DNA of 64,000 nucleotides, from contig JACJYR010000004.1 in the NCBI GenBank assembly GCA_020636005.1, positions 186,001-250,000 of the forward strand. The letters are read 5' to 3'. A program made the position numbers and the translations under genes. The first letter of the stretch is position 1, and every line of letters starts with the position of its first letter. The DNA comes from Lewinellaceae bacterium (lineage in GTDB: Bacteria > Bacteroidota > Bacteroidia > Chitinophagales > Saprospiraceae). Positions 51,592-60,486 of the stretch are shown piece by piece. Below the pieces are notes generated by a model. The model was not told where the DNA came from, made no database searches, and worked only from the letters and a program-made list of their open reading frames with translations.

Positions 51592-52485
51592 TCAATCTTT
51601 TTTTCTTAATTCATATCTATGGTAAATTGAAGTTCCTTCTTCTACTTCCCACAAATATTCCGAATTAACTTCCAATAGTTCTTTGGTCGTAAGGTTCAAT
51701 TCAAATATTTCAACTCCAATTTCTCTCATTAATTTAGACTCTAATTCCTCTCTTGTTAATCCTGGATTATTATTCAAAGCTCCTTGAATCATAAGTTCAA
51801 CTGGAAATCCATAAAGGCTTTGATAGTCTATCTGATGAGAAGCTTTTACTTTTATTTGCGTTGAATCGCTATTAAACTCATCAATTGATAGAGTGACATC
51901 TGTCGGCATGTGAAATCTTCCCCCACCCGTTTCGTTATCCATAAGAAGGTAGGATTTTGTCTTGATTGCATTGTTGAATTCCAGTTTCATTCCCCTTAAA
52001 AAATGTACAAGCTTCAATTCGTATAAAATCAGCTTTTGAAAATAACCTTCATCTTGAAAGTAGTCACTATCTAAATTAAGTCTTGAAACATCCTCTTTCC
52101 AGTTTTCTAATTTTACATATTCACCGTCTGGGCTGCATAAATAGTTGGTAGCTGGTAAAATCTTGTATGAGCGGTTTTTCGTATCTACCTTCATCAATTC
52201 ATTGTTCCCAACGTAACGGCTATGATTTTGAGAGGAATAGCTCCAAAGCGTGAATCCATCCCTATCTCCAATTTTTTTAATTTCAAATTGAAACCGTATA
52301 GAATCTACTGATAGTTCTGTATTTCCTTTTCTTTCAGAACTATATTTTTCAACAATCAATGTTTCATACTTTTGACTACCTTCTTCTATTTTGATAATCA
52401 CAGAATTAATATTTCCATTTTGACCGAAGCCAATCAAAGTGGAGAATAGCATCGAGATTAAAACGTGTATTCTTTTTCTTTTCAT
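51592..52485 (-). CDS. Exported protein of unknown function
   Basis: 297 aa. Signal peptide (VLISMLFSTLIGFGQ), then a mixed alpha/beta protein with no motif I recognise; contains SRYVGNNELMKVDTKN, YLLMDNETGGGRFHMP and an ELESKLMREIGVEIFELN helix. It starts 14 nt after the 7-mer of junction 7 and ends 8 nt before junction 6, filling its cassette exactly. AT-rich codon use. No function proposed. Confidence 0.6.
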   Translation of the reverse strand: MKRKRIHVLISMLFSTLIGFGQNGNINSVIIKIEEGSQKYETLIVEKYSSERKGNTELSVDSIRFQFEIKKIGDRDGFTLWSYSSQNHSRYVGNNELMKVDTKNRSYKILPATNYLCSPDGEYVKLENWKEDVSRLNLDSDYFQDEGYFQKLILYELKLVHFLRGMKLEFNNAIKTKSYLLMDNETGGGRFHMPTDVTLSIDEFNSDSTQIKVKASHQIDYQSLYGFPVELMIQGALNNNPGLTREELESKLMREIGVEIFELNLTTKELLEVNSEYLWEVEEGTSIYHRYELRKKD

Positions 52486-52498
52486 TTTTTATTATTGG

Positions 52499-52548
52499 AG
52501 TGAACATCGGATACACGAAACTCAGACATATCCCCATTTCGTGTATCC
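52499..52548. repeat. attC-like hairpin, junction 7 (right half degenerate)
   Basis: 7-mer AGTGAAC (52499-52505), 3-nt spacer, perfect stem GGATACACGAAA (52509-52520) / TTTCGTGTATCC (52537-52548). No GTTnnnn 7-mer follows within the expected distance, so this may be the right edge of the array. Confidence 0.65.
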
Positions 52549-52857
52549 CGCCTCTACCCACGCTTAAACAAGACAAATGTAATCAGATTTTATGTTCCGG
52601 AACATACTGGCATTCAGGAAATTGCGGTTTCGTATAAAAAATACCCTCATGGTGTTCCAACGGTTTTGGCACCTTGCTGGGAACATGCGGGTACTGGTTC
52701 GTTCGCATAGATTTTCAGCCCTACAGGGCGGGCAGTAGGTTTTGTGTAAATTGCTGTTGGCTGTTGGCCAAAGGCTAATGGCCAACAGCCAACAGCTTTT
52801 TTTCAAATGCACGACCTGTCCCGATTTTCGGGAAAACCTATTGCCGTGCAGTTTAAC
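52549..52857. other. Intergenic region right of the cassette array
   Basis: No gene seen. It contains two short inverted repeats, one built on CTGTTGGC/GCCAACAG around 52753-52797 that could act as a terminator for the minus-strand gene at 52858. Confidence 0.45.
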
Positions 52858-53427
52858 TCAGTTTTTCCCGTGCGCCACATTCAGTGCTGCCACGATGGCG
52901 GGCACTATTCGTTCGATATTTTCCCGGTGGGGCATGTATATTTCCAGCGCCCTTTCTTCAGCAATGAGTTGGTGGTTCTTGTATTTTTTCACGCCTTCCC
53001 GCCCTTCCAGCACCTGTATGCGCAGGCCGGGGAATTCACCCGGCAGCTTGTCGGCTATCAAGCTGAGGCCGCCGTCTTCTGCGCTGAGGTCTTTCATGTT
53101 AAAAATAGTCTCGTAAGTGTCGCCGCCCTTTTCGTTTTTGATGACGATGTTCAGTTTGTCGTCCACATATACGCCGGTTTCGCCCACGTTGGGCGGTTGG
53201 TTCACGGTGGCTTCGTATTCCCTTTGCAGGGTGCCGAGGGAATTGGAAACCCGGCCATAAATGTCATCTTCCTGCAGGGCTTTGGACTTGAGTTCCGACA
53301 TGGAACTGCTGGTCGTGTTTTGGTCGGCGGAGACGGGCTTGGCATTGCTGGTGTCAGCGGGTTGGTCGTTGCCGCAGGCTACAAGTGTTGCAGCAACGTA
53401 AAGGGAGAAAATGGTTCTTTTTAACAT
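52858..53427 (-). CDS. Small exported lipoprotein of unknown function
   Basis: 189 aa. Lipoprotein signal with lipobox LVACG (Cys18), then a Ser/Thr-rich disordered segment and a folded C-terminal domain (TYETIFNMKDLSAEDGGLSLIADKLPG...). No family recognised. GC content is back to host level, so it is not part of the cassette array. ATG at 53427 directly precedes the signal. Confidence 0.7.
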   Translation of the reverse strand: MLKRTIFSLYVAATLVACGNDQPADTSNAKPVSADQNTTSSSMSELKSKALQEDDIYGRVSNSLGTLQREYEATVNQPPNVGETGVYVDDKLNIVIKNEKGGDTYETIFNMKDLSAEDGGLSLIADKLPGEFPGLRIQVLEGREGVKKYKNHQLIAEERALEIYMPHRENIERIVPAIVAALNVAHGKN

Positions 53428-53453
53428 AGCGACGGTTTTTTTGAATGGAATGG

Positions 53454-53488
53454 ATAATGGTTAATGGTTAATGGTTAATGGTTAATGG
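53454..53488. repeat. 7-bp tandem repeat (TTAATGG)
   Basis: Five consecutive 7-bp units, four perfect TTAATGG and one ATAATGG. Likely length-variable; it lies 27 nt upstream of the lipoprotein start codon (minus strand), where expansion could alter expression (inference). Confidence 0.8.
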
Positions 53489-53557
53489 TGCGAATGTCGG
53501 GGTTTCATTTTTAATGTTCTTTGATTTCTGGGGGAGGGTTGGATCATGGTGATTTTG

Positions 53558-53691
53558 TACTGCCGAAAATAAGTTTTTAATAAGGAACATTTTAAAAAAA
53601 AAACTCCGGCATCTAAATCACCATGATTTTCAAAAATCTTGGTGATTTGTAAGCAAAACTTTCGGAAGTTATTTTTTAACCGTTACTAAAA
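53558..53691. repeat. MITE-like element related to 29155 and to the 112-bp family
   Basis: The left end (53558-53581) matches the terminal repeat of the 29155-29374 element. The right end, read on the minus strand, begins TTTTAGTAACGGTTAAAAAA, resembling the first 28 bases of the 112-bp element. A hairpin AAATCACCA/TGGTGATTT lies in the middle. The element appears to be a mosaic of the two families. Confidence 0.55.
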
Positions 53692-53730
53692 GGAATGTAA
53701 CAGTTTTTATTGAAACCTATTTTCGAAACT

Positions 53731-53817
53731 CATAGGCACATAAGGTCACATAGTTTTTGCAATTAAAATTTTATTGCATAAAATTTTAATTGGCTATGTG
53801 GTCTATGTTTCTATGTG
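53731..53817. repeat. Large palindrome around CACATAG / CTATGTG
   Basis: Outer arms (53731-53753 and 53794-53817) share CACATAG/CTATGTG pairs; inner arms AATTAAAATTTTA (53761-53773) and TAAAATTTTAATT (53779-53791) are perfect. A related unit GGCACATAAGGACATAG is at 60340-60356. Confidence 0.6.
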
Positions 53818-53897
53818 TTTTGATTAAATAAGTGTTGCGGTTTCAATCAGCCATATTATACTGCGAACCGTCAAGTTTTGTGTATGGTGTATTTAGG

Positions 53898-53948
53898 TTT
53901 TATGAGGTTGATAAAATTTGATAATCAACCTTTTATCAACCTCATAAA
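53898..53948 (-). terminator. Perfect 18-bp palindrome downstream of the VCBS lipoprotein gene
   Basis: TTTATGAGGTTGATAAAA (53898-53915) and its complement (53931-53948) are perfect 18-bp arms around a 15-nt loop. It lies about 90 nt past the stop of the minus-strand gene, where it may act as terminator or mRNA 3' stabiliser, although it lacks a clear T run. Confidence 0.5.
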
Positions 53949-54037
53949 ACTTCTTATCAACCTTGTTTCCATCCACAAAACTTGGCGGCGTGAGCAATAC
54001 AATGCATTTACCTGGTATCAATAAAAACCCTTGAGGG

Positions 54038-57000
54038 TCAATATAGGTATGTTTCAATTACATCATTGTTGTTGGCAATCAGGAACAGGGTTTTTCCATT
54101 GGCAAGCTTTACTTTTTCCAAATCCCTGGCTTCTTTGGTGGCCCAGAAACCACTGTCCCGGTTGGGCATTGTTTTGAAATTGCCCTTGCCATCGCCCAGT
54201 ATCAGGACGCCGTTGCCGGCATCGTAGCGGCCCGTTTCCACGTCGGGAGAAGAACTGTTGCCTACCATCAGCAAGTCCTGGTGACCATCGCCATTGTAAT
54301 CGCCTACCTGTATTTTGTTGATCGGGGCAAATTGTGCCTCCGTCGGCAACGGGTGTTGCAAAAACTTTCCATCCTTGTTTTCAAACCAACTGCTGGTAAA
54401 AGTTTTGGCTTGGTAGTGTTGGGATGTTTCCAGTTCGGAGGAAGAAAAAACTTGATCCAGGGTAGCCTTCCCGTAGTCGGTGTAATACACGAATTTTTTC
54501 TTGAGGGAGGGAATCTGCTTGATCAAATTGTCCCGCAGGGGCAAGGGATACAATTTGCCGCCGTTGTAATAGGCCAGCACGGGGTCGAGGCTGCCGTTGT
54601 TGTCAAAATCTTTTGCAAACAGTTCAAGCGGCTCTGTTGCGGTCGCTTTCAGGCGGGAGTTCAAGCCGAGGTTGCCGGCCACCAGGTCCATGTCCCCGTC
54701 ATTGTCGAGGTCGGCGGCGGCGAGGCAGTTCCACCAGCCGGTTGTGTTTTCGAGGCCAAAGGCCGATGTTTTATTTTCGAGTTTTCCGTTGCTGTTCTTA
54801 AAAATGGTGACCGGCAGCCATTCCCCCGCCACGATCAATTCTTCCTGTTTGTCGCCATCCAGGTCGGCCCAGATGAAGTCGTTGACCATGCCGAGCAGGT
54901 GCAGGGCGGGCGACACCTGGTCGCAAACCTCGGTGAATTTTCCGCCGTCGTTTTTCAAAAGGCAGGTCATGGGGGCAGTCGGGTAAAGGCCCGGCGACAC
55001 CAGGCCGCCCACGAATACATCCAGGTCGCCGTCTTTGTCAAAATCGTAGGGGCGCACACAAGAGCCGCTGGCTGTTATTTGCGGCAGCGCATCGGCCGCT
55101 CTGGCAAACCTGCCCTTTCCGTCGTTCAGGTAGAGCCGATCCTGGTAGTTGGCCGAGTTGGCATCGTAGGTGCTGCCGCCGCTGGCCACGTAGAGGTCGA
55201 GGTCTTTGTCGCCATCGGCATCAAAAAAGGCAGCGCCCATGTCTTCGTAAGAGGCATCCTGCTCCCAGCCTTGTCCGGGTGTTTGCTTAAAAGTGCTGTT
55301 TGGTTGTTGTACAAAAAGCGCCCCGGCCTGATCCCTGGCACCGCCAACAAAAAAATCCTCCAGGCCGTCGCCGTTCACATCGCCCACGGCTATGCTGGGG
55401 CCAAGATTGGAGAATTTGTGGGGCAGCAGCCTTTCCCGGTTGAAGTCAATGAATTCATCCTCTTTGTGCCGGAAGTTGATGCCGAGGTTGGAGGCTGTTT
55501 TGAAGAGTGGGGAGGCTGGGGTTGGCGTTTCCCATTTTCCTGGTTGGGCATCGTTGTAATTCAACGTCAGCACCTGGTTGGCTTTCACATTGCCGAGATT
55601 CTGGACTTTTCCGTCCGGCATCCACCTGACCTCCAGTTTTTCAATGGAAGCAGTATTGCCAAGGCCAAAATGGAGTATTGGCTGGGAGGAGGAAAAGAAC
55701 CCCCTGGTTGGGGTCATCTCCTGGTACTGCGTTTTACCGCCGTCGTAGGTGATGCGGACTTTGGTCCCCGTCCCAAACGGGTTTTTGCCACTGCCCTTCA
55801 ATTTCACCTGCAACCAGTTGCCACCGCCTTTTTCCACCGATTTGTTTTTATAAATAAAAACATCGCCGATGATGTTGTTGACCACCAGTTCCAGGTCGCC
55901 GTCATTGTCCAGGTCGGCGTAGGCACTTCCGTTGGAATAGGAAGGCTGCACAAAACCCCATTGGGTACTGATGTTTTCAAAATCAAGCCCATCCTTGTTT
56001 TTGAACATATAGTTGCGCAGGGGCGTGGTGGGAATCAGTTTCAGGTAGTCTTCAATGGTTTTAAACCTTTCCTGGTTCAGCCCCTTGGCCAGTTCCTGGG
56101 GGGCGGTATAGTTGAGGTAATCGAGGTTGGAAATGTCCCGCCGGTAGCCATTGGTAATGTAAAGGTCTTTCAGCCCATCATTGTCGAAATCGGCCAGCAG
56201 GGGGCTCCAGCTCCAGTCGGTGTTCCAGATACCGGACAGCACGCCGATATCGCTGAATACGGCCCCTTCCTCCGATGGGTTGGCCCCTGTGTTCACCTGC
56301 AGCACGTTCCGCATGATTTGGTGGCCATAGTGGAACCGCACGAGGTTGTTGTAGCGGTCGAGTATCATGGTGGTCATCAGTTCCTTCTGGCGCTGGTTCG
56401 TCTCCGCCACCATGTCGAGCGCCACCACGTCCACCAGGCCATCGTTGTTGAAGTCGGCAACGTCCACGCCCATCGTGTGGTTGCTCATGTGGCGGAAGTA
56501 TTGGTCCGTTTGCACGGAGAACGTCCCGTTCCTGTTGTTAATGTAGAGCAGGTCCGGTTCGATGTAGTCGTTGCCCACAAAAATATCGGGGTAGCCGTCG
56601 TTGTTGAAGTCGGAAACGGTGACGCTGAGTCCCCAGGCCCGGTTGCTGATCCCTGCCTCCCTGCTCACGTTGGTAAAATGGCCGTTGCCGTCGTTGCGGT
56701 ACATTTTATCGGACTCCCATTCGTCCAGTGGGTCTTTGTTGCGGATATATTGGCCATCCACTTCCTTGGCCGTAACCCGGTTGACCTCCTGGAACGCCAC
56801 CGGGTGGTTGAGCAGGTAAACGTCGAGGTCGCCATCGAGGTCATAGTCGAAGAAATTGGCGTGGTTGGAAGCAGAACGGTCTGCAAGGCCGTATTCATTG
56901 GCCTTTTCAGAAAAGGTCAGATCCCCGTTGTTGATGTAGAGGAGGTTGGCCCGGTCGGGGGTAGGCTGCATACCGGAGCGGCAAACATAGATGTCCTGGA

Positions 57001-57418
57001 GGCCGTCGGCATTGATGTCCACCACCGTGACGCCGGTTTTCACCCCGCCCAGGGCAGCAACGCCGGCCTTTTCAGTGATGTCTTCAAACTGGAAATTGCC
57101 TTTGTTTAAAAACAGGCGGTTGGGCTCCTGGGTAGCACTGAAATACAAATCCTGCAGGCCGTCGTTGTTCACATCGAGCACGGCTACCCCACCCCCGTTG
57201 TAGAGGTAGGAATTGATGAGGATGTGGTTGGTGAAATCTTCCTTGATGGTGTTGGAAAAATGAACCCCCGTTTGGGCGGCAGGCAGCAGTTCAAACCTGG
57301 CATCGGCAGGTGCCGCCGCTTCTTGCTCGGGAGCGGCAGGGGCCGTATCATTATTTTTACAAGAAAACGCAATCGGGAAAATGAGCAGTAGGAAAAAAAT
57401 CCTGGTTGACATTTGCAT
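54038..57418 (-). CDS. Large FG-GAP/VCBS repeat lipoprotein with ASPIC/UnbV domain
   Basis: 1126 aa from ATG 57418. Lipoprotein signal ending in FSC, then many FG-GAP repeats with Ca2+-binding loops of the type DVNNDGLQDLYF, DINADGLQDIYV and DYDLDGDLDVYL, forming a beta-propeller-like surface. A central ASPIC/UnbV (CRTAC1-like) domain lies at about residues 560-640 (RGFFSSSQPILHFGLGN...KLEVRWMPDGK), followed by more FG-GAP repeats. Such proteins are common surface lipoproteins in Bacteroidota, often next to SusC/SusD pairs; none is in the window. Role in binding substrates or neighbours is inference. Upstream ATGs in the same frame precede the signal and were rejected. Confidence 0.88.
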   Translation of the reverse strand: MQMSTRIFFLLLIFPIAFSCKNNDTAPAAPEQEAAAPADARFELLPAAQTGVHFSNTIKEDFTNHILINSYLYNGGGVAVLDVNNDGLQDLYFSATQEPNRLFLNKGNFQFEDITEKAGVAALGGVKTGVTVVDINADGLQDIYVCRSGMQPTPDRANLLYINNGDLTFSEKANEYGLADRSASNHANFFDYDLDGDLDVYLLNHPVAFQEVNRVTAKEVDGQYIRNKDPLDEWESDKMYRNDGNGHFTNVSREAGISNRAWGLSVTVSDFNNDGYPDIFVGNDYIEPDLLYINNRNGTFSVQTDQYFRHMSNHTMGVDVADFNNDGLVDVVALDMVAETNQRQKELMTTMILDRYNNLVRFHYGHQIMRNVLQVNTGANPSEEGAVFSDIGVLSGIWNTDWSWSPLLADFDNDGLKDLYITNGYRRDISNLDYLNYTAPQELAKGLNQERFKTIEDYLKLIPTTPLRNYMFKNKDGLDFENISTQWGFVQPSYSNGSAYADLDNDGDLELVVNNIIGDVFIYKNKSVEKGGGNWLQVKLKGSGKNPFGTGTKVRITYDGGKTQYQEMTPTRGFFSSSQPILHFGLGNTASIEKLEVRWMPDGKVQNLGNVKANQVLTLNYNDAQPGKWETPTPASPLFKTASNLGINFRHKEDEFIDFNRERLLPHKFSNLGPSIAVGDVNGDGLEDFFVGGARDQAGALFVQQPNSTFKQTPGQGWEQDASYEDMGAAFFDADGDKDLDLYVASGGSTYDANSANYQDRLYLNDGKGRFARAADALPQITASGSCVRPYDFDKDGDLDVFVGGLVSPGLYPTAPMTCLLKNDGGKFTEVCDQVSPALHLLGMVNDFIWADLDGDKQEELIVAGEWLPVTIFKNSNGKLENKTSAFGLENTTGWWNCLAAADLDNDGDMDLVAGNLGLNSRLKATATEPLELFAKDFDNNGSLDPVLAYYNGGKLYPLPLRDNLIKQIPSLKKKFVYYTDYGKATLDQVFSSSELETSQHYQAKTFTSSWFENKDGKFLQHPLPTEAQFAPINKIQVGDYNGDGHQDLLMVGNSSSPDVETGRYDAGNGVLILGDGKGNFKTMPNRDSGFWATKEARDLEKVKLANGKTLFLIANNNDVIETYLY

Positions 57419-57575
57419 GGGAATTTTGATAAAAAGCCATTTATACGGCTCAAACTGCGCAAAGTTATGGAAAGGCGCTCCGTAAAAAGGGGGCCGCACA
57501 AAAAAATACTAAGCCAACCTAAAGGAAAATTGTATCATTATGCAGAAATTCACAGCCCACCAAAACTCTTGATTT

Positions 57576-58049
57576 ATGGCAAAAGCAATAGACTCCCTCC
57601 TCGAAAAATATGGTGAAAGCCACCAGAACGGCATCAACAAGTTCATCCACTGGATCTGTGTGCCGAGCATCATGTTCAGCCTGCTGGGCCTTCTCTATGC
57701 CATCCCCTTTCCGGTGGAACGTGGGCTGTTCACCAACTGGGCGGCCGTGCTCCTGCTCGCTGCCCTGGTCTATTACCTCCGGCTTTCCGTGCCCATGTTC
57801 CTGGGTTTCGTGGTCATTGGTGGGTTGATGCTGTACGGCATTGATGCCATTTATGAAATGACGATTGGGGATGCCGGGATGCTGGCGATCATTTCCCTCA
57901 CCATTTTCGTAATTGCCTGGATAGGCCAGTTCATCGGCCACAAAATCGAAGGTAAAAAGCCCTCCTTCCTCGAAGACGTTCAATTCCTGCTGATCGGCCC
58001 GGCCTGGCTGCTGCATTTTATTTTCAAAAAGGTGGGCATTGCTTATTGA
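57576..58049 (+). CDS. DUF962/Mpo1-like integral membrane protein
   Basis: 157 aa, four membrane helices. Mpo1/DUF962 hallmarks: EKYGESHQNGINKFIHWICVP at the N-terminus and WIGQFIGHKIEGKKPSFLED, with conserved His and Asn that may hold iron. Yeast Mpo1 oxidises 2-hydroxy fatty acids; the bacterial substrate is unknown. ATG at 57576. Divergent from the VCBS lipoprotein. Confidence 0.88.
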   Translation: MAKAIDSLLEKYGESHQNGINKFIHWICVPSIMFSLLGLLYAIPFPVERGLFTNWAAVLLLAALVYYLRLSVPMFLGFVVIGGLMLYGIDAIYEMTIGDAGMLAIISLTIFVIAWIGQFIGHKIEGKKPSFLEDVQFLLIGPAWLLHFIFKKVGIAY

Positions 58050-58060
58050 AATGGTTTGAA

Positions 58061-58110
58061 GGTTTGAAATGGTTTGAAATGGTTTGAAATGGTTTGAAAT
58101 GGTTTGACTT
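58061..58110. repeat. 10-bp tandem repeat (GGTTTGAAAT)
   Basis: Four exact 10-bp units GGTTTGAAAT (58061-58100), plus a partial unit before and a variant after them. A similar 11-bp array is at 63842-63943. It begins directly after the DUF962 stop. Confidence 0.85.
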
Positions 58111-58578
58111 TGTTGTCATCTGTTGTATTATAGACAATCGTCATTAAAAGTCATTGGTCATTGAAGTCATTTTATTGAAAGTCAGTGACTTAGGGTTTTG
58201 TCCCAATCAATTTTATATGTGACTATCTATAAATGGCGGGTATGTTCAATTAACTGCATCAAAAATTTTCAATCAATGCGATGAGGGTTATTCTATCCTC
58301 CTAAAAAAAGAACCCTCCAAAGTTCTTTTTTTATGGGGGAAGGGGATACTTCCCACTCCATTTCTCCTCAGCCTCGCCCAGCCGGAGCAAGGCTTCTTTT
58401 TCGGTGGAGGGCTGAAAAATTGATGCTTTTGATTCTTTCATCTTTGCTCTATTAACTGTGAAGGAATTTAGTTTTTACCATGACACAGTTATATGAACAG
58501 TCTCTCATTTTCATGTTCTTTCTGCGAACCACCTAAACGCTTCCATGTTTTACCTTCACGTCCAATAATTTAAAGTTC
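58111..58578. other. Intergenic region with a terminator-like hairpin
   Basis: No gene seen. A hairpin with arms AAAAAAAGAAC (58303-58313) and GTTCTTTTTTT (58322-58332) is a bidirectional terminator candidate. The remainder should contain the promoter of the gene at 58579, but I could not place it. Confidence 0.55.
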
Positions 58579-59205
58579 ATGCAGCAGACAAAACAACAAG
58601 AATCCCATTACAGTGAGTACGACAACCTCGCCTTCCACCCCTGGAACGTGATGCTCATGCTCACCCTGTTTGCCATTGTAGCCCTGTTTTTGGCCACTTC
58701 CATTGCCTTTATTTACAACCGGGTGCAAAACGATACGGGGACACTGGCCATTCCGTGGTTGTTTGGATTCAATACCTTGATTTTGCTTGGAAGCAGTTGG
58801 ACGATGTGGCGGGCGAAAAAGGCTTATGAAGGTGATAACACAAGCCTATATCAAAGGTGCTTGTTGGCCACCATTTTTTTGTCCCTGCTTTTTCTGGGGA
58901 TGCAGTTTGTGGCCTGGTCGCAGTTGTTTGCCCAAAACGTGTTTGTCAACACCAACAATTCTGCATCATATCTATATGTGCTGTCGGGGCTTCACTTTGC
59001 GCACGTGATAGCGGGTTTGCCATTTCTTATCCTGTTCCTCCGGGCAGCCCGCTTGCAGATGAAGGAGCCGGTCACGGTGCTGGTCTATTTTTCCGACCCG
59101 GAAAAGCGCCTGAAACTGCGGCTTCTCAGTATTTATTGGCACTTCCTGGATGCGCTCTGGGTGTTTCTCGTGTTGTTTTTATTGGCCAATTATCTCATCC
59201 GTTGA
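58579..59205 (+). CDS. Cytochrome c oxidase subunit III-like protein
   Basis: 208 aa heme-copper oxidase subunit III family protein with five hydrophobic helices. Conserved: NVMLMLTLFAIVALF, the LSGLHFAHVIAGL segment and the terminal YWHFLDALWVFLVLFLLANY. Short five-helix forms are usual in Bacteroidota. Subunits I and II are not in the window, so this is a separate copy, possibly an accessory subunit. Confidence 0.87.
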   Translation: MQQTKQQESHYSEYDNLAFHPWNVMLMLTLFAIVALFLATSIAFIYNRVQNDTGTLAIPWLFGFNTLILLGSSWTMWRAKKAYEGDNTSLYQRCLLATIFLSLLFLGMQFVAWSQLFAQNVFVNTNNSASYLYVLSGLHFAHVIAGLPFLILFLRAARLQMKEPVTVLVYFSDPEKRLKLRLLSIYWHFLDALWVFLVLFLLANYLIR

Positions 59206-59248
59206 GGGGGCACAGGTGGTTTCGGGTTATCTTTCACCCTGGCAGGCG

Positions 59249-59683
59249 CTAGTTGCCAGGGACAATCAGCACGGGCACTTTTGCCTTGCGTACCACGTCT
59301 TCCCAAACGCTTCCAAACATCTTTTCAAAGATTTTACCGTGATCCTCCGCACCCATTACAATGAGGTCGGCCACCAGCTTGCCAGCCTCCTCCACGATGG
59401 TGGCTGCCGTCTGTCCCTGTATCAACAAAGGTTCTACGTCGAAACCTTCCTGTTCGATGGCCTGCGCATATTGTTGGAGGTCACGGTGTTCCGTGCGAAG
59501 GGTGCTGGCCCTGGAGTCTCGGATGTACTGCGGGCCGACATCGTAGCCCACAAAGTCAGGATCGGGGCTGGCAATGTGGACGAGCCATATTTTTGAATCG
59601 AATTTGGCTGCCAGTTTTTTTGCCTCCTCTATCAGCTTGGGCGTCAGGGAGGAAAAGTCAACTGCGACGAGTATGTTTTTCAT
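59249..59683 (-). CDS. Universal stress protein (UspA family)
   Basis: 144 aa single Usp domain. N-terminal ILVAVDFSSLTPKLIEEA, central VHIASPDPDF, ATP-binding G-x2-G-x9-G pattern near the C-terminus (MGAEDHGKIFEKMFGSVWEDVVRKAKVPVLIVPG). Its start overlaps the stop of the upstream gene as ATGA, implying cotranslation with the small membrane protein. Confidence 0.9.
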   Translation of the reverse strand: MKNILVAVDFSSLTPKLIEEAKKLAAKFDSKIWLVHIASPDPDFVGYDVGPQYIRDSRASTLRTEHRDLQQYAQAIEQEGFDVEPLLIQGQTAATIVEEAGKLVADLIVMGAEDHGKIFEKMFGSVWEDVVRKAKVPVLIVPGN

Positions 59684-59964
59684 GGTGTTTTATTTTGAAG
59701 CGCACCCAGCAGCAACAGGCTGAGTGCCAACAGGACAATACTCCATTTGATCAATCTCCATATCTTGGGGTGCCGGTGGAAGGAAAGGTTGAACGAGTCG
59801 AGAAACAGCACCAGGGCAACCACGGCTATAATCGTAGTGGCCCAGTTGCTGTCCCAGGCATGGAAGAAATGGGAAAAGGCTACCGTGGCGAGGACGACAA
59901 TGGTGTAAATCCTTGATTGCCAGGTTAGTTTGTAGTGAAATTCTTTCAGTGTCTTTCTTTCCAT
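59680..59964 (-). CDS. Small membrane protein of unknown function
   Basis: 94 aa from ATG 59964 (MERKTLKEFHYKL). Three hydrophobic segments (IYTIVVLATVAFSHFF, TTIIAVVALVLFLDSF, WSIVLLALSLLLLGAL). No family recognised. Overlaps the universal stress protein gene by 4 nt (ATGA), so the two form one unit. The frame stays open to 60060, but that part has no feature. Confidence 0.7.
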   Translation of the reverse strand: MERKTLKEFHYKLTWQSRIYTIVVLATVAFSHFFHAWDSNWATTIIAVVALVLFLDSFNLSFHRHPKIWRLIKWSIVLLALSLLLLGALQNKTP

Positions 59965-60194
59965 GATGTTGTTTTCAAACTTTTCAAAGTTCCCCAAAAT
60001 AACCCTGCATTGATTGGCCGGGGGATGATTTATGTCAATCTGGTTTTTGAGAATCATCAACCGGGTGACAGGTGGATTGGGGCATTTTTATGCAGCGGTC
60101 AGGTGGTTTTTTGCCAGGGGTCCCAAGTCGTCAAACGTTCTTTGACAAATCTTGTGGCCAACCGATAAAACGGCTCAAAGTGGTAGCCAATTTT

Positions 60195-60259
60195 CAACCC
60201 ACGACTTGAGTCGTGGGTTGAACATCAAGCTGTTATGTGCTAAACCGTTTTAACGGTTT
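60195..60259. repeat. Palindromic repeat related to 43377-43509
   Basis: CAACCCACGACTT (60195-60207) and its near-complement (to 60220) form a palindrome around GAG, followed by AAACCGTTTTAACGGTTT (60242-60259). Same two-part layout as the element at 43377. It lies in the 60.06-60.49 kb gap, which has no gene; a CACATAAGGACATAG segment at 60342-60356 resembles 53737-53753. Confidence 0.65.
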
Positions 60260-60486
60260 CCTTACTCCACAGAATTTGTCAAAGAACGAGATTTATTAGC
60301 TGGGCCTCTTCGCATTTATATGTTAAAATTCGCTGCGGCACATAAGGACATAGCGGTTTTTTAACGAAAATTAGTCCCTTCGTTGATGGCCCCCGGTTTT
60401 TTAGCCAACCGCTATTAGCAAAGGGCAAAAAGCGAATGCACATAATTTGACCGCCTTGGCGCTATCTATTAAAATATTCATTCCGC

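Noticed and set aside
54281..57109. 942-codon open frame on the plus strand opposite the VCBS lipoprotein gene
   Set aside because: It lies wholly antisense to a well-supported gene. Its peptide is V/H/G-rich with no domain, as expected from the complement of repeated Asp/Gly/Asn codons.
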